Translations under genes and position numbers: made by a program
Part shown: positions 33,995-42,930 of the stretch, one piece after another
Numbering within the stretch: position 1 is the first letter of the stretch
Layout of the letters: the number at the start of each line of letters is the position of its first letter
Assembly: GCF_943192945.1 (NCBI RefSeq)
Contig: NZ_CALPCE010000006.1
Span: forward strand, 62,001-126,000
Length of the DNA stretch: 64,000 nt
Reading direction: 5' to 3'
Source: Anaerocaecibacter muris
Lineage (GTDB): Bacteria; Bacillota; Clostridia; Christensenellales; Pumilibacteraceae
Notes under the pieces: model-generated
Seen by the model: the letters and a program-made list of their open reading frames with translations, nothing else
The model's database searches: none
Told to the model about the DNA's origin: nothing

Positions 33995-35668
33995 ATGAAA
34001 AAGAAACTGACTGCGATAATATCGCTTTTAATCGCTGTTGTAATGAGTTTCGCGCTGATCGCGTGCGACAACGGCGATAACGGGGATAACGGCAATTCCG
34101 CGCCGCCCGTTCTGTCATCGGCAATCGCCAAACTTAAATCCGCCGACGGCTACAAAGGCGGGATTAAATTTTTAGCGTCAACCGAAAAGCACACAAACGC
34201 AGTTGACTTCGAGGGCGCGATAGAAAAACGCGGCTCGAAGTTTAAAGCGACCGCGGGCGAGGGCGAAACGGCTAAACGCTATATTGTAGATATGGCGACG
34301 GGCTACATGTACACCCAAGGCGTTGACGGCTATTATTTTAATCAATTTACGCCTGCGGGAACTTTCGATTACGCGCAGTATATGTTGGGCGTACTCCTCG
34401 AAAACGCCGACGGCAAGACGCTCGACGACTTGTTCGAGTACGACGGCGACACGCGCACCGCGACGTATGCGTTCGACGGCGCGGCGCAGGTTAACGCGTA
34501 TCTCGCGCCCATAATTTCGGCGTACAAAAACAACTCCAACGCCGTTACTCTTATTAACAATTATTTAAAGCTGGCGTCGCCCGACTCGACGCGCCCGTAT
34601 ACTCTGGACGGCGTGCTCGACATGGCAGTCACGTTTGTCGCGTCCCAGCCCGAAGTGACGTTAGGCGCAATGATACAGGCGGCGTCTGCATACGGCATAG
34701 ACGTGTACGGACTTTTGGAAAAGAGCGGCGTGCTCGCGAAGTTCGGCATTACGCTCGACGCGGCGACCAAACAAAAGATAGAAGCGCGCAAGGTCGCGGA
34801 GTTTGTGACCGCGCTCAACGAAGTCGCGGCGGAAATCAAAGACAACCCGCCGTCAGTGCAGGACGTGCCCGCGCTGTTCGACAGGCTATTCATTGACGAA
34901 GTGACCGTGACGGATTTGCGCGCGTCGCTCAACTCCATTAAAAATATGATAGTTGCGGTCTTGACTTTGCAGGAAGTCAAACCGTTGGTAGATAAGTACT
35001 TGGGCGACGGCATGGTCCCCGCGTACTTGCGCGAGCTGTACGCCGTAATAACGAACGGCGTGGAAATCGACAAGCTCGACTTGACGGTATCCGTTAAGTT
35101 CGACGGCAATAACGACATTGTCGGCATTGCGGCAAGCGGCAATTTTGCGCACGACTACAAAGGCGATGCGACGGGCTTCACCGTGCTGTCCGACAACAAT
35201 TACAAGTTCGATTTTGCGCTCGACATTGCCGAATACCTAACCGCTCCGCCCGCGTTCGAAATCGATTTCTCGACCACCGCGTGGGATAACGGCAACAAAA
35301 TTGTTACGGCTGTAATATACGGCGAACTCGATAAAGATGTGGAAATTTATTTGGAAACGGGCGGCAAGGAAGTTGCGATAACCGTTCCGTCGGAAGTGCA
35401 AATAATGACTTACGATTCGGCGACGCACGTATTTAAGTTCGATATTCAAGCCGTAAAGACGATGTACGCCGATCAAATTCAAGCGGGCACGTTCGACGGG
35501 TTTAGCGCCGTCGCGGTTATCGCGGGCGAAGAAACGCAACTTGCGGTTGCCGTGCAAATCATGCCCGAAACGCCGCAAGAACTTATTAAAATGTTGGGCG
35601 GGCTGTTGGATCGCATACCGTCCGCACCCGAACAGGGCGGCAATATTCCCGATAATATTCAGCCGTAA
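33995..35668 (+). CDS. Large lipoprotein of unknown function
   Basis: 557 residues behind GGAGGAG. The signal sequence ends LIAC with Cys24, followed by a DNGDNGDNGN linker. The mature part is mixed helix and strand, with repeated aromatic-acid motifs resembling LolA/LppX-like or DUF6612-like lipoproteins (FEGAIEKRGSKFKATAG, then YIVDMATGYMYTQ). It is anchored outside the membrane. Expression is probably controlled through the inverted repeat over its promoter. Function is not recognised. The next gene begins 3 bases after its stop. Confidence 0.7.
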   Translation: MKKKLTAIISLLIAVVMSFALIACDNGDNGDNGNSAPPVLSSAIAKLKSADGYKGGIKFLASTEKHTNAVDFEGAIEKRGSKFKATAGEGETAKRYIVDMATGYMYTQGVDGYYFNQFTPAGTFDYAQYMLGVLLENADGKTLDDLFEYDGDTRTATYAFDGAAQVNAYLAPIISAYKNNSNAVTLINNYLKLASPDSTRPYTLDGVLDMAVTFVASQPEVTLGAMIQAASAYGIDVYGLLEKSGVLAKFGITLDAATKQKIEARKVAEFVTALNEVAAEIKDNPPSVQDVPALFDRLFIDEVTVTDLRASLNSIKNMIVAVLTLQEVKPLVDKYLGDGMVPAYLRELYAVITNGVEIDKLDLTVSVKFDGNNDIVGIAASGNFAHDYKGDATGFTVLSDNNYKFDFALDIAEYLTAPPAFEIDFSTTAWDNGNKIVTAVIYGELDKDVEIYLETGGKEVAITVPSEVQIMTYDSATHVFKFDIQAVKTMYADQIQAGTFDGFSAVAVIAGEETQLAVAVQIMPETPQELIKMLGGLLDRIPSAPEQGGNIPDNIQP

Positions 35669-35671
35669 TCG

Positions 35672-36091
35672 GTGCGACGCGTGCTTGACGAATACAAAAA
35701 ATTCACCGCCGAGCTTGCAGAGCTTTGCGAGCGCGGCGTTATAAAAAAGAGCAATAAAAAGCGGTTTTCGCATTACGAAAACTCCGACAATCCGTGCGAA
35801 CTGATATACTCGGTTTGCACGGATTTGTCGTTGACGTTCGGCGAGAGCGGACGGGCGAGCGCCGAATACGCGGCGCTGTGCGCGGCGGCGGAAAAATTTA
35901 TATCGTCGCTCAAACATTTGTTTGTCAATTTCGACAGGCACTTTGCCGTCGTGTGCGCGTATATCCGCGTTACCGCAAAAGCGAACGCCACGGGCGACCC
36001 GATCGCGTTTAAAATTATGGGCGACCGCCTCGAAGAATACAATAAAAGTTTGCACAATATAAAGTACGGCGCGGAACTCTTTAAGGAATAG
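35672..36091 (+). CDS. Small protein of unknown function after the lipoprotein
   Basis: 139 residues from GTG 35672 (a GTG at 35681 is also possible; no clear ribosome site, so coupling to the upstream stop is likely). It is all-helical and charged, with two cysteines, without signal or membrane segment. Its domain is not recognised. A terminator follows 13 bases downstream. Confidence 0.55.
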   Translation: MRRVLDEYKKFTAELAELCERGVIKKSNKKRFSHYENSDNPCELIYSVCTDLSLTFGESGRASAEYAALCAAAEKFISSLKHLFVNFDRHFAVVCAYIRVTAKANATGDPIAFKIMGDRLEEYNKSLHNIKYGAELFKE

Positions 36092-36094
36092 CGG

Positions 36095-36125
36095 AATAAA
36101 AAACCGTCGCTTGTACGAGCGACGG
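36095..36125. terminator. Terminator between convergent genes
   Basis: CCGTCGCT (36104-36111) pairs with AGCGACGG (36118-36125). The A-run on the left gives a T tract for the AraC gene on the minus strand. Confidence 0.8.
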
Positions 36126-36151
36126 CGCGCATGTTTTTTGCGCGTGTTTTT

Positions 36152-36943
36152 TTATTCCGATTTTTGCGATTGGCTTAAATATTCCTTGGGCGAAACGCCG
36201 TAATATTTGGTGAAACAACGATAGAAGGTTTGTTGCGAATTGAACCCGCAGTTGAGCGCGGTGCCCACAATGTCTGCGGTCGGGTCGGCGCGCATTGCCG
36301 CGATAAAGTTTTTTATGCGCACACGCGCAAGATATTCGTTAAGGTTAAACTGGAAAAATTCGTTGAACAGTCGGGAAAAGTAATACTTATTGTATCCGAA
36401 GCGACGGGAAAGCGATTCGAGGTTTATATCCTCGTTCGAGTTTTCCTCCAAATAATCGAGCACGGCTTGCATTACGGAAATATCGGCGTTCGCGCTGTCG
36501 GACAGTCCGCAGGTTTCGCAGACAAGCCCCATAATTGTGTTTACGTAACCCAATAGAGTAAGCGGTGATGGCTTGTCGTTTATAATCGCTTCTATGCACG
36601 CAATAATCTTTTCGCACGTTTCGAGGTCGTCAATGAACGGTGTTGAGAGGTGCTTTTTTCGTTTTACCGCCAAATAGTCGGACAGGAGTTCTTTGGGTAT
36701 TACCATTATATACACGTCGTCGCCGTGCGAGTCCGACATGTGAATATCGAAGCAGTCAGCTACGCAAATTTGCCGCGCCGACAGCGTGCGGTCGCTATTG
36801 TTGACGCGCGTATACACGCCGTCTGTCAACGCGACTACTATCTCCACCGCCTGATGATAATGCGGGGAGCAGTTTGTCTTGCCGCGCCATGCCTGTATGT
36901 GGTTGATGCGCGCTCTGTATGCTTCGTAACTTGCCGAGTCCAT
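36152..36943 (-). CDS. AraC-family transcriptional regulator
   Basis: 263 residues. A cupin-like N-terminal sensing domain contains HYHQAVEIVVAL. The C-terminal hundred residues hold two helix-turn-helix units: LESLSRRFGYNKYYFSRLFNE and then IVGTALNCGFNSQQTFYRCFTKYYGVSPKEYL. It is divergent from a five-gene carbohydrate operon, so it most likely activates it in response to the sugar substrate. No ribosome site is seen before the ATG, which lies close to its own expected transcript start. Confidence 0.88.
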   Translation of the reverse strand: MDSASYEAYRARINHIQAWRGKTNCSPHYHQAVEIVVALTDGVYTRVNNSDRTLSARQICVADCFDIHMSDSHGDDVYIMVIPKELLSDYLAVKRKKHLSTPFIDDLETCEKIIACIEAIINDKPSPLTLLGYVNTIMGLVCETCGLSDSANADISVMQAVLDYLEENSNEDINLESLSRRFGYNKYYFSRLFNEFFQFNLNEYLARVRIKNFIAAMRADPTADIVGTALNCGFNSQQTFYRCFTKYYGVSPKEYLSQSQKSE

Positions 36944-36987
36944 TAATGTAAATGTTAATATTTGAGAATAAGATGTTTAGATTTTGG

Positions 36988-37016
36988 TTGAAATGCGGTG
37001 TTCGCCGTGCTATATT
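36988..37016 (+). promoter_or_regulatory. Promoter of the carbohydrate operon
   Basis: TTGAAA (36988-36993), a 17-base spacer and TATATT (37011-37016). Downstream lie a GGTTTA/TAAACC inverted repeat (37047-37062) and two ATACCGAC copies (37038 and 37063), 25 bases apart, which are possible regulator sites. Confidence 0.65.
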
Positions 37017-37098
37017 ATAGCTAACAAAGCCGAGGGAATACCGACCGGTTTAATTATAAACCATACCGACGCAGAGTTCAAGCGTTTTAGGGAGAATT

Positions 37099-38175
37099 AT
37101 GAGAAAATTGAGAATCGCAATAGTTGGTTACGGCGGAATGGGCGGTTATCACGCGCAAGGTTTAGTCGAAACGGATAGCTTCGAGTTGAGCGGCATTTAC
37201 GATATTGACGAAAGCCGTTACGACGTAGCGCGGCAAAACGGCATCGCGACTTGCGACGCGTTTCGCAGTAAAGAGGACATAGCGTCCGACCCGAATACCG
37301 ACGCTGTGCTTATCGCCACGCCCAACGACTCGCACGGCGAATACGTCAAGTATTTTGCGGCGGCGGGCAAACACATTATTTGCGAAAAGCCGATCGCGCC
37401 GACGAGCGCGGAGTACGCGGAGATGACAGCCTGCGCCGACAAGTACGGTATAGTTTTTGCCGTCCACCAAAACAGGCGTTGGGACGCGGACTTTTTGACT
37501 GTCAAAAACATATACGACAGCGGCGACATAGGCAAGATTTTGCGCATAGAATCGCGCGTGCAGGGCGGCAACGGCGTGCCGGGGGATTGGCGAAAGTTCA
37601 AAGAAAAGGGCGGCGGCATGATGCTCGACTGGGGCGTGCATTTGATAGACCAAGCCGTCGTCATGTTCGGCGGCGCGCCCGACAGCATATATTGTTCGTA
37701 TTCGTTCGCGCAAGGTTTTGACGTGGACGACGGGTTTAAAATTATACTCGAATATCCGAACACTGTCATGGAAATAGTCGTCGATACCGACTGTTACATA
37801 AAAACGCCGCGCTGGATAGTTTACGGCGAAAACGGCACGGCGATCATAGAGGACTGGGATCTCACGGGCAAAGTCGTTAAGCCGATATTCTCGCCCGAGC
37901 GCAAGATCGCGGGAATAAAGGCGGGCAACGGCTTTACAAAGACCATGGCGTATCGCACCGCCGACTCGCTTAATATCGAGGACTTAAACCGTATTCACCC
38001 CGCGCCGCACGCTTTTTATAAAGAGTTTTACGACGCGGTCGTCGGCGGCGTGCCCATGTCGATAAAGCACGAACAGGTCATGACGGTTTTGAAAATCATG
38101 GAAGCGGCGGAGCAGTCCGCGCTGTCGCACAAGTCCGTCGATTTAAAATCGCTTAAAGTCAAAACAACAAAATAA
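37099..38175 (+). CDS. Gfo/Idh/MocA-family oxidoreductase (first of two)
   Basis: 358 residues, with GGGAG before the ATG. The Rossmann motif VGYGGMGGYHAQG is at the start, the family EKP block is in HIICEKPIAPT, and the catalytic region is MMLDWGVHLIDQAVVMFG, with Asp and His in the usual DxGxHxxD spacing. The enzyme oxidises or reduces a sugar or cyclitol hydroxyl with NAD(P). It is the first gene of an operon with a ThuA protein, two TIM-barrel enzymes and a second Gfo/Idh protein. Confidence 0.88.
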   Translation: MRKLRIAIVGYGGMGGYHAQGLVETDSFELSGIYDIDESRYDVARQNGIATCDAFRSKEDIASDPNTDAVLIATPNDSHGEYVKYFAAAGKHIICEKPIAPTSAEYAEMTACADKYGIVFAVHQNRRWDADFLTVKNIYDSGDIGKILRIESRVQGGNGVPGDWRKFKEKGGGMMLDWGVHLIDQAVVMFGGAPDSIYCSYSFAQGFDVDDGFKIILEYPNTVMEIVVDTDCYIKTPRWIVYGENGTAIIEDWDLTGKVVKPIFSPERKIAGIKAGNGFTKTMAYRTADSLNIEDLNRIHPAPHAFYKEFYDAVVGGVPMSIKHEQVMTVLKIMEAAEQSALSHKSVDLKSLKVKTTK

Positions 38176-38213
38176 CGTAAGTTTACATTGTGATTCAGGA
38201 GGTCATAACTATT

Positions 38214-38942
38214 ATGAAAGTTACCGTTTTTTCCGAACACGGAAAAGGGCACAGAGAAAATCCCGAGGTTGTGAAACAACACCCGCACGGCATACAGCAG
38301 ACGTTAAAGGAGTTGTTTGACGGCGCAGGCATGCACACTACTGCGGTATGGCAGGACGACGGCGACGACGGCAGTATGCTCACCGACGAGATACTTAACG
38401 GCACGGACGTGCTTGTATGGTGGGGACACGCCATGCACGAAAACGTGTCGGACGCGCTCGTCGAAAAAATAGTCAAGCGCGTACAGTGCGGCATGGGCGT
38501 GCTGTTCTTGCACTCGGCGCATATGTCCAAACCGTTCCGCAGACTGCTCGGCACGGGCTGCACGCTCAAATGGCGCGACAACGACCGCGAGCGGCTGTGG
38601 GTGAGCGCGCCCGCGCACCCCATTGCGGCGGGTTTGCCCGAACATATCGAGCTTGCCGAAGAAGAAATGTACGGCGAACACTTTGATATTCCCACGCCCG
38701 ACGAGTTGGTGTTTATAGGTTGGTTTGCGGGCGGAGAGGTGTTTAGGAGCGGCGTTACTTACACGCGCGGCAAGGGTAAAATTTTCTACTTCCAGCCGGG
38801 GCACGAAAGCAATCCGTCCTATCACAATCCCGACGTGCGCAAAATTCTTGTCAACGCCGTTAATTGGCTCGCGCCCGCTTTTCCGATAGGCGCGCCCGTC
38901 GAGTGTCCGCATGTCGCGCCGCTCGAAAATACAGGCAAATAA
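38214..38942 (+). CDS. ThuA-like protein
   Basis: 242 residues from ATG 38214, behind CAGGAGGTC. The ThuA fold, related to class I glutamine amidotransferases, is shown by DVLVWWGHAMHENV, GVLFLHSAHMSKPF and, near the end, GRGKIFYFQPGHESNPSYHNP. ThuA in Sinorhizobium acts with a Gfo/Idh protein in trehalose and sucrose use through 3-keto sugars. Here it lies between a Gfo/Idh gene and a TIM-barrel isomerase, which fits a similar use. Confidence 0.85.
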   Translation: MKVTVFSEHGKGHRENPEVVKQHPHGIQQTLKELFDGAGMHTTAVWQDDGDDGSMLTDEILNGTDVLVWWGHAMHENVSDALVEKIVKRVQCGMGVLFLHSAHMSKPFRRLLGTGCTLKWRDNDRERLWVSAPAHPIAAGLPEHIELAEEEMYGEHFDIPTPDELVFIGWFAGGEVFRSGVTYTRGKGKIFYFQPGHESNPSYHNPDVRKILVNAVNWLAPAFPIGAPVECPHVAPLENTGK

Positions 38943-38956
38943 GGATAGGCGATATT

Positions 38957-39670
38957 ATGAAAACAGGCGTTCAACTGTATTCTTTGCGCAATTACATAAA
39001 AGATAACGGGCTTGAAAGCGCGTTGAAAATAATTGCCGACGCGGGGTTCGACGGCGTGGAGTTTGCCGGGTTTTACGACAAGACCGCGGACGAAATAAAA
39101 AGCCTGCTCGACAAATACTCGCTGACTGCGTTCTCGGCGCATATAGGCACGGAAAAAATGCAAGCGGAGCTTCCGACGGCGTTGCAACTCGGCATTAGTA
39201 ATATAGTCGTGCCGTGGAAAGCGCTCGACAACGCTGCGGAGTTCGATAAAGCCGTCGCCGAATTGCCGCGCATAGCGGCGGAACTGCGCGAGCAAGGCGT
39301 TGCGCTCGGCTATCACAACCACGCGCACGAGTTTAAAGACGGCGCGGACAAAGTTACGGAGCTTGCGGCGCGCGTGGACGGCTTGATGTTGGAACCCGAC
39401 GTGTTCTGGCTGGCGGTCGCGGGCGTGGACGCGTGCGAGTTCATACAAAAGCACAGCGACAAAATAACGCTTGTGCACATAAAAGAACTGGGCGAAAATT
39501 TCGAGGCGGTCAATCCCGTCGCGGGCGAAGGACGGGCGCGGCTTAAAGACGTGCTCGAAAAGTGCAAACAAATCGGCGCGGAGTGGGCGGTTTTGGAAAT
39601 AGAAAAAACCGACCTGCCGATCGCCGACTACTTAAAGCGGTGTTGCGCGTTCATGCGCGAGTACGCGTAA
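38957..39670 (+). CDS. Sugar phosphate isomerase/epimerase family (TIM barrel), first of two
   Basis: 237 residues from ATG 38957; the upstream open frame only shadows thuA. The xylose-isomerase-like TIM barrel shows GVQLYSLRNYI, FDGVEFAGF, LGYHNHAHEF with the metal-binding His, and VHIKELGE. In 3-keto-glycoside pathways such proteins isomerise or cleave the oxidised sugar. It has no N-terminal signal, so it works in the cytoplasm. Confidence 0.83.
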   Translation: MKTGVQLYSLRNYIKDNGLESALKIIADAGFDGVEFAGFYDKTADEIKSLLDKYSLTAFSAHIGTEKMQAELPTALQLGISNIVVPWKALDNAAEFDKAVAELPRIAAELREQGVALGYHNHAHEFKDGADKVTELAARVDGLMLEPDVFWLAVAGVDACEFIQKHSDKITLVHIKELGENFEAVNPVAGEGRARLKDVLEKCKQIGAEWAVLEIEKTDLPIADYLKRCCAFMREYA

Positions 39671-39692
39671 ATAAAATTCGGAGGACATAAAA

Positions 39693-40784
39693 ATGAAAAA
39701 ACTCAAATTCGGTATAATCGGTTGCGGCGGAATAGCCAACGGCAAGCACATGCCCGCTTATAAGGCGTTGGGCGACGAAGTGGAACTGTGCGCGTTCTGC
39801 GACATTATAGAGGAGCGCGCCGTAAAAGCCAATGCCGACTACGCAGGCGGCAAGGGCAAAGTTTTCGTCGATTACCGCGATCTTTTGAAAGAACCGTTGG
39901 ACGCGGTGTGCGTGTGCACGCCCAACTGCTCGCACAGCGAAATCACGGTCGCCGCGCTCGACGCGGGCAAGAACGTCATTTGCGAAAAGCCCATGGCAAT
40001 GGATTATAAAGAAGCCGTGGCTATGCTGGATGCGCAAAAGCGAAGCGGCAAACTTCTCACGATAGGCTATCAAAACCGCTACCGTCCCGAAGTGCAGTAC
40101 ATGAAAGCGGAGGCGGACAAAGGCGTGTTCGGCGATATTTACTTCGCGCGCGCAAAGGCTATTCGTCGCCGCGCGGTGCCGACGTGGGGCGTGTTCCTCG
40201 ACGAGGAAAAGCAGGGCGGCGGACCGCTTATCGATATAGGCACGCACGCACTCGATCTCACGCTGTACGCTATGAATAATTACAAGCCCAAATACGCAGT
40301 CGGCACGACCTATCACAAACTCAACAATCAGCGCGAAACGGGCAACGCTTGGGGCGATTGGGATCCCGACAAGTTCACCGTCGAGGACAGCGCGTTCGGC
40401 TTTGTGGTAATGGAGGACGGCGCGACCATTTCCCTCGACGCGAGCTGGGCGCTCAACCACGACACCCCCGGGGAAGCGCAGACCATGCTTTGCGGCACCA
40501 AGGCGGGCGCCAACATCTACAAGGACGGCAAGTTGCGCATTAACGGCGTAAACAACGGCAGACAGTACATAACCGAACCCGACTTCGGCGTGGGCGGCGT
40601 GGCGTTCTTCGACGGCGCGGCGGCTTCTCCCGCCGACACCGAGGCGCGAACCTTTGTCAACGCAATTCGCGGCAAAGGCAAGCTCACTGTGTTGCCCGAG
40701 CAGGCGGCTGTCGTCACGCGCATACTCGAAGCCATTTACGAGTCGGCAAAAACGGGCAAGCCCGTGTATTTCGAGGAGAAGTAA
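39693..40784 (+). CDS. Gfo/Idh/MocA-family oxidoreductase (second)
   Basis: 363 residues, after GGAGGAC. The Rossmann start GIIGCGGIANGKHMPAY, the block NVICEKPMAMDYKEA and the active-site stretch PLIDIGTHALDLTLYAM have the family D-x-G-x-H-x-x-D spacing. It is only distantly similar to the first Gfo/Idh protein in the operon, so the two probably catalyse opposite or successive steps, as in the DgpA-type and 3-keto-glucose systems. It ends 3 bases before the last gene. Confidence 0.88.
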   Translation: MKKLKFGIIGCGGIANGKHMPAYKALGDEVELCAFCDIIEERAVKANADYAGGKGKVFVDYRDLLKEPLDAVCVCTPNCSHSEITVAALDAGKNVICEKPMAMDYKEAVAMLDAQKRSGKLLTIGYQNRYRPEVQYMKAEADKGVFGDIYFARAKAIRRRAVPTWGVFLDEEKQGGGPLIDIGTHALDLTLYAMNNYKPKYAVGTTYHKLNNQRETGNAWGDWDPDKFTVEDSAFGFVVMEDGATISLDASWALNHDTPGEAQTMLCGTKAGANIYKDGKLRINGVNNGRQYITEPDFGVGGVAFFDGAAASPADTEARTFVNAIRGKGKLTVLPEQAAVVTRILEAIYESAKTGKPVYFEEK

Positions 40785-40787
40785 ACT

Positions 40788-41750
40788 ATGAAATTATCTG
40801 TTTTTTCGCCGGTGTTCGGCGATATGCCGCTTGACGCCGCGCTTAAATATCTTGCGGATCGCGGCGTGGACGGAATGGAACTGGGCGCGGGCGGTTACCC
40901 CGGTAAGGCGCATGCCGATATTATCGAGCTTAAAAATAACGTGAAAAAACGCGACGAGCTTAAAGCGTTGTTCGATAAACACGGTATCGAGATTGCGGCG
41001 TTGTCCGTGCATGGCAACCCCGTGCACCCGCAAAAGAATATAGCAAAAACGGCGGACGAGGAACTTGACGCGGCAATCGAGGTCGCGCCCAAGCTCGGCG
41101 TTAAAAACATAATCACATTTTCGGGTTGCCCCGGCGACGGCAAAGGCGATATGCCCAACTGGGTGACGTGCGCGTGGCCCAACGAGTTTGCGGACGTGCT
41201 TAAATATCAGTGGAACGACGTGCTTGTCCCGTACTGGACTAAAAAAGCGAAACACGCCGCAGATAACGGCGTGCGTATATGCTTTGAAATGCACCCCGGT
41301 TTTTGCGTGTACAATCCCGAAACGCTGTTAAAACTGCGCGCGGCGGCGGGCGACAGCCTCGGCGCAAACTTCGATCCGTCGCACCTGTTGTGGCAGGGCA
41401 TAGACCCCGTTGCGGCTATTAAAAAGCTGGGCAATGCGTTGTATTGGTTTCACGCCAAGGACACCGCTATCGATAAATACAACACCGCGGTCAACGGCGT
41501 GCTCGACGTCAAACCCTATTCCGACGAGGCGGGGCGCAGTTGGATATTCCGCACGGTCGGTTACGGATCGGACGAAAAACTGTGGAAAGACATGGTGTCG
41601 GCTTTGCGCACCGTCGGTTATGACGGATACTTGTCAATCGAGCACGAGGACAGCTTGATGACCCAAACGGAAGGGCTGGACAAAGCAATCGAGTTCATGA
41701 AAAACGTGATAATCCGCGCGCCGCGCACTAACGCGCTGTGGTGGGTGTAG
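40788..41750 (+). CDS. Sugar phosphate isomerase/epimerase family (TIM barrel), second
   Basis: 320 residues. It has an IolE/xylose-isomerase-like barrel with SVFSPVFGDM, DGMELGAGGYPG, ICFEMHPGF (metal-binding Glu and His), GANFDPSHLLWQ and, at the end, YDGYLSIEHED. It belongs to a different subgroup from the earlier barrel in the operon. The combination of two dehydrogenases, two barrels and ThuA suggests oxidation of a glycoside, cleavage and re-reduction. The substrate is unknown; inositol, glucosides and C-glycosides are all possible. Confidence 0.85.
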   Translation: MKLSVFSPVFGDMPLDAALKYLADRGVDGMELGAGGYPGKAHADIIELKNNVKKRDELKALFDKHGIEIAALSVHGNPVHPQKNIAKTADEELDAAIEVAPKLGVKNIITFSGCPGDGKGDMPNWVTCAWPNEFADVLKYQWNDVLVPYWTKKAKHAADNGVRICFEMHPGFCVYNPETLLKLRAAAGDSLGANFDPSHLLWQGIDPVAAIKKLGNALYWFHAKDTAIDKYNTAVNGVLDVKPYSDEAGRSWIFRTVGYGSDEKLWKDMVSALRTVGYDGYLSIEHEDSLMTQTEGLDKAIEFMKNVIIRAPRTNALWWV

Positions 41751-41779
41751 AACAAACCAACTTAATAAAGTATACGCAA

Positions 41780-41816
41780 AAAACCGCGACGAACAAACAA
41801 TCGTCGCGGTTTTTTG
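41780..41816 (+). terminator. Terminator of the carbohydrate operon
   Basis: CCGCGACGA and TCGTCGCGG form a 9-bp stem, followed by TTTTTT. Confidence 0.9.
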
Positions 41817-41967
41817 TTTATCGGTCGTTATTGGGAAAAATCGAACATTACGCTAATACAATTATACGAAGTAGGGAGCCAAAGCGCAGGTATTGCGGAC
41901 GGGCTACATAAAAATAATTTTATGGGAATTATAATAATAGTAAGCTAAACCGCAGTAGGAGGACTTT

Positions 41968-42207
41968 ATGACTATTGCAGAAGCCCTCTCGGCAAGGGTG
42001 AAAGAACTTTTGGAAATAAATCAAATCACCGCATACAGACTGTTTAAGTTGAGCGGCGTACCGTCGTCATCAATAGGCGATATAATTCACATGCGCAATA
42101 AGACCGTAAACATTAAATTGATTTACGAGATAGCGCAGGGTTTTGGCATGGATTTGCAGAAATTTTTTGACAGTCCGTTGTTTACAGACGGAAATATCAT
42201 TGACTGA
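41968..42207 (+). CDS. Small XRE-type HTH protein, copy 1 of 3
   Basis: 79 residues, behind GTAGGAGGAC. Nearly the whole chain is one Cro/C1 helix-turn-helix domain: an N-terminal helix with ARVKELLEINQIT, the recognition region SGVPSSSIGDII, and the shared C-terminal IAQGFGMDLQKFFDSPLF. Two paralogues follow within 700 bases, and its terminator is repeated after the third. Single-domain XRE proteins of this size usually act as dimeric repressors. Confidence 0.85.
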   Translation: MTIAEALSARVKELLEINQITAYRLFKLSGVPSSSIGDIIHMRNKTVNIKLIYEIAQGFGMDLQKFFDSPLFTDGNIID

Positions 42208-42233
42208 TAACGATCGCAATAGCGGTCGTTTTT
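42202..42233 (+). terminator. Terminator after HTH copy 1 (repeated unit)
   Basis: AACGATCGC and GCGGTCGTT pair around AATA, followed by TTTT. A 32-base identical copy stands at 42899-42930. Confidence 0.85.
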
Positions 42234-42281
42234 ATTTATAGTGTTTTTATGCAATGCTGATAATGTCATAGTTTTGCGACT

Positions 42282-42345
42282 ATTTCGTAATAACGAAATG
42301 AATATTTTTGAGCAAGATATATAATTTATTTAGTAATGACGAAAT
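42282..42345 (+). promoter_or_regulatory. Paired operators upstream of HTH copy 2
   Basis: ATTTCGT-AATA-ACGAAAT (42282-42299) is a perfect inverted repeat. ATTTAGT-AATG-ACGAAAT (42328-42345) repeats it with one mismatch and the same 4-base spacing, 46 bases on. A TATAAT (42320-42325) lies between them. Confidence 0.75.
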
Positions 42346-42359
42346 AAGGCGGCAATTCT

Positions 42360-42593
42360 ATGACATTAACGGAAGCTCTTGCGGCGCGTATCGACGAGCT
42401 GTTGGCGCAAAAAAATATGACTCAATACAGGCTGTCAATGGAGAGCGGGGCGACGAACTCGATGATTAGCGAGATTAGGCATTGTAAAAATAAGTCAACC
42501 GCGTTGGGCGTTGTGTATAATATAGCGCAGGGGTTTGGCATGGATTTGTCGGATTTCTTCGACAGTCCGTTGTTTAAAGAAATTATCGATTAA
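42360..42593 (+). CDS. Small XRE-type HTH protein, copy 2 of 3
   Basis: 77 residues. It shares the whole plan of copy 1, including ARIDELLAQKNMTQYRL, a changed recognition region (SGATNSMISEIRH), and IAQGFGMDLSDFFDSPLF. The paired operators just upstream, with the second ending 14 bases before the ATG, make it the best candidate for autoregulation among the three. The ribosome site (AAGGCGG) is moderate. Confidence 0.82.
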   Translation: MTLTEALAARIDELLAQKNMTQYRLSMESGATNSMISEIRHCKNKSTALGVVYNIAQGFGMDLSDFFDSPLFKEIID

Positions 42594-42664
42594 AAATATC
42601 GCGGCATTGCGGTTTTGACCGTATTTTATTGCGGTCGGCGGCGATTGATTTTGGAGAGTGAAAC

Positions 42665-42904
42665 ATGACGTTTAATCAAGCCCTCGCGGAGCGAATAAAC
42701 GAGTTGCTTGCGGAAAAGGGAATAACGCAGTATCGTTTGGCAATGAATAGTGGCGTTGCCGCGCAGAATATCGATCATATTCGTAGGCAACGCAATCAAA
42801 CTAACGCAGTAAATATTGTATTTCAAATAGCGCAAGGATTCGGAATGACTTTAAAGGAATTTTTTGACAGTCCGCTGTTTGACATCGAGAATATAACCGA
42901 CTGA
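42665..42904 (+). CDS. Small XRE-type HTH protein, copy 3 of 3
   Basis: 79 residues, behind TTGGAGAG. It is closer to copy 2 in its first helix (AERINELLAEKGITQYRLAM) but has its own recognition region (SGVAAQNIDHIRR), and ends IAQGFGMTLKEFFDSPLF. Divergence concentrated in the recognition helix, with the frame conserved, suggests the three bind different sites. It is followed by the duplicated terminator. Confidence 0.82.
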   Translation: MTFNQALAERINELLAEKGITQYRLAMNSGVAAQNIDHIRRQRNQTNAVNIVFQIAQGFGMTLKEFFDSPLFDIENITD

Positions 42905-42930
42905 TAACGATCGCAATAGCGGTCGTTTTT
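42899..42930 (+). terminator. Terminator after HTH copy 3 (repeated unit)
   Basis: Identical over 32 bases to 42202-42233, including the stem and T tract. Confidence 0.85.

Noticed and set aside
42601-42664. Possible terminator after HTH copy 2
   Set aside because: Only a 4-5 bp CGGT/ACCG stem can be formed and the T tract is interrupted, so it is not called.
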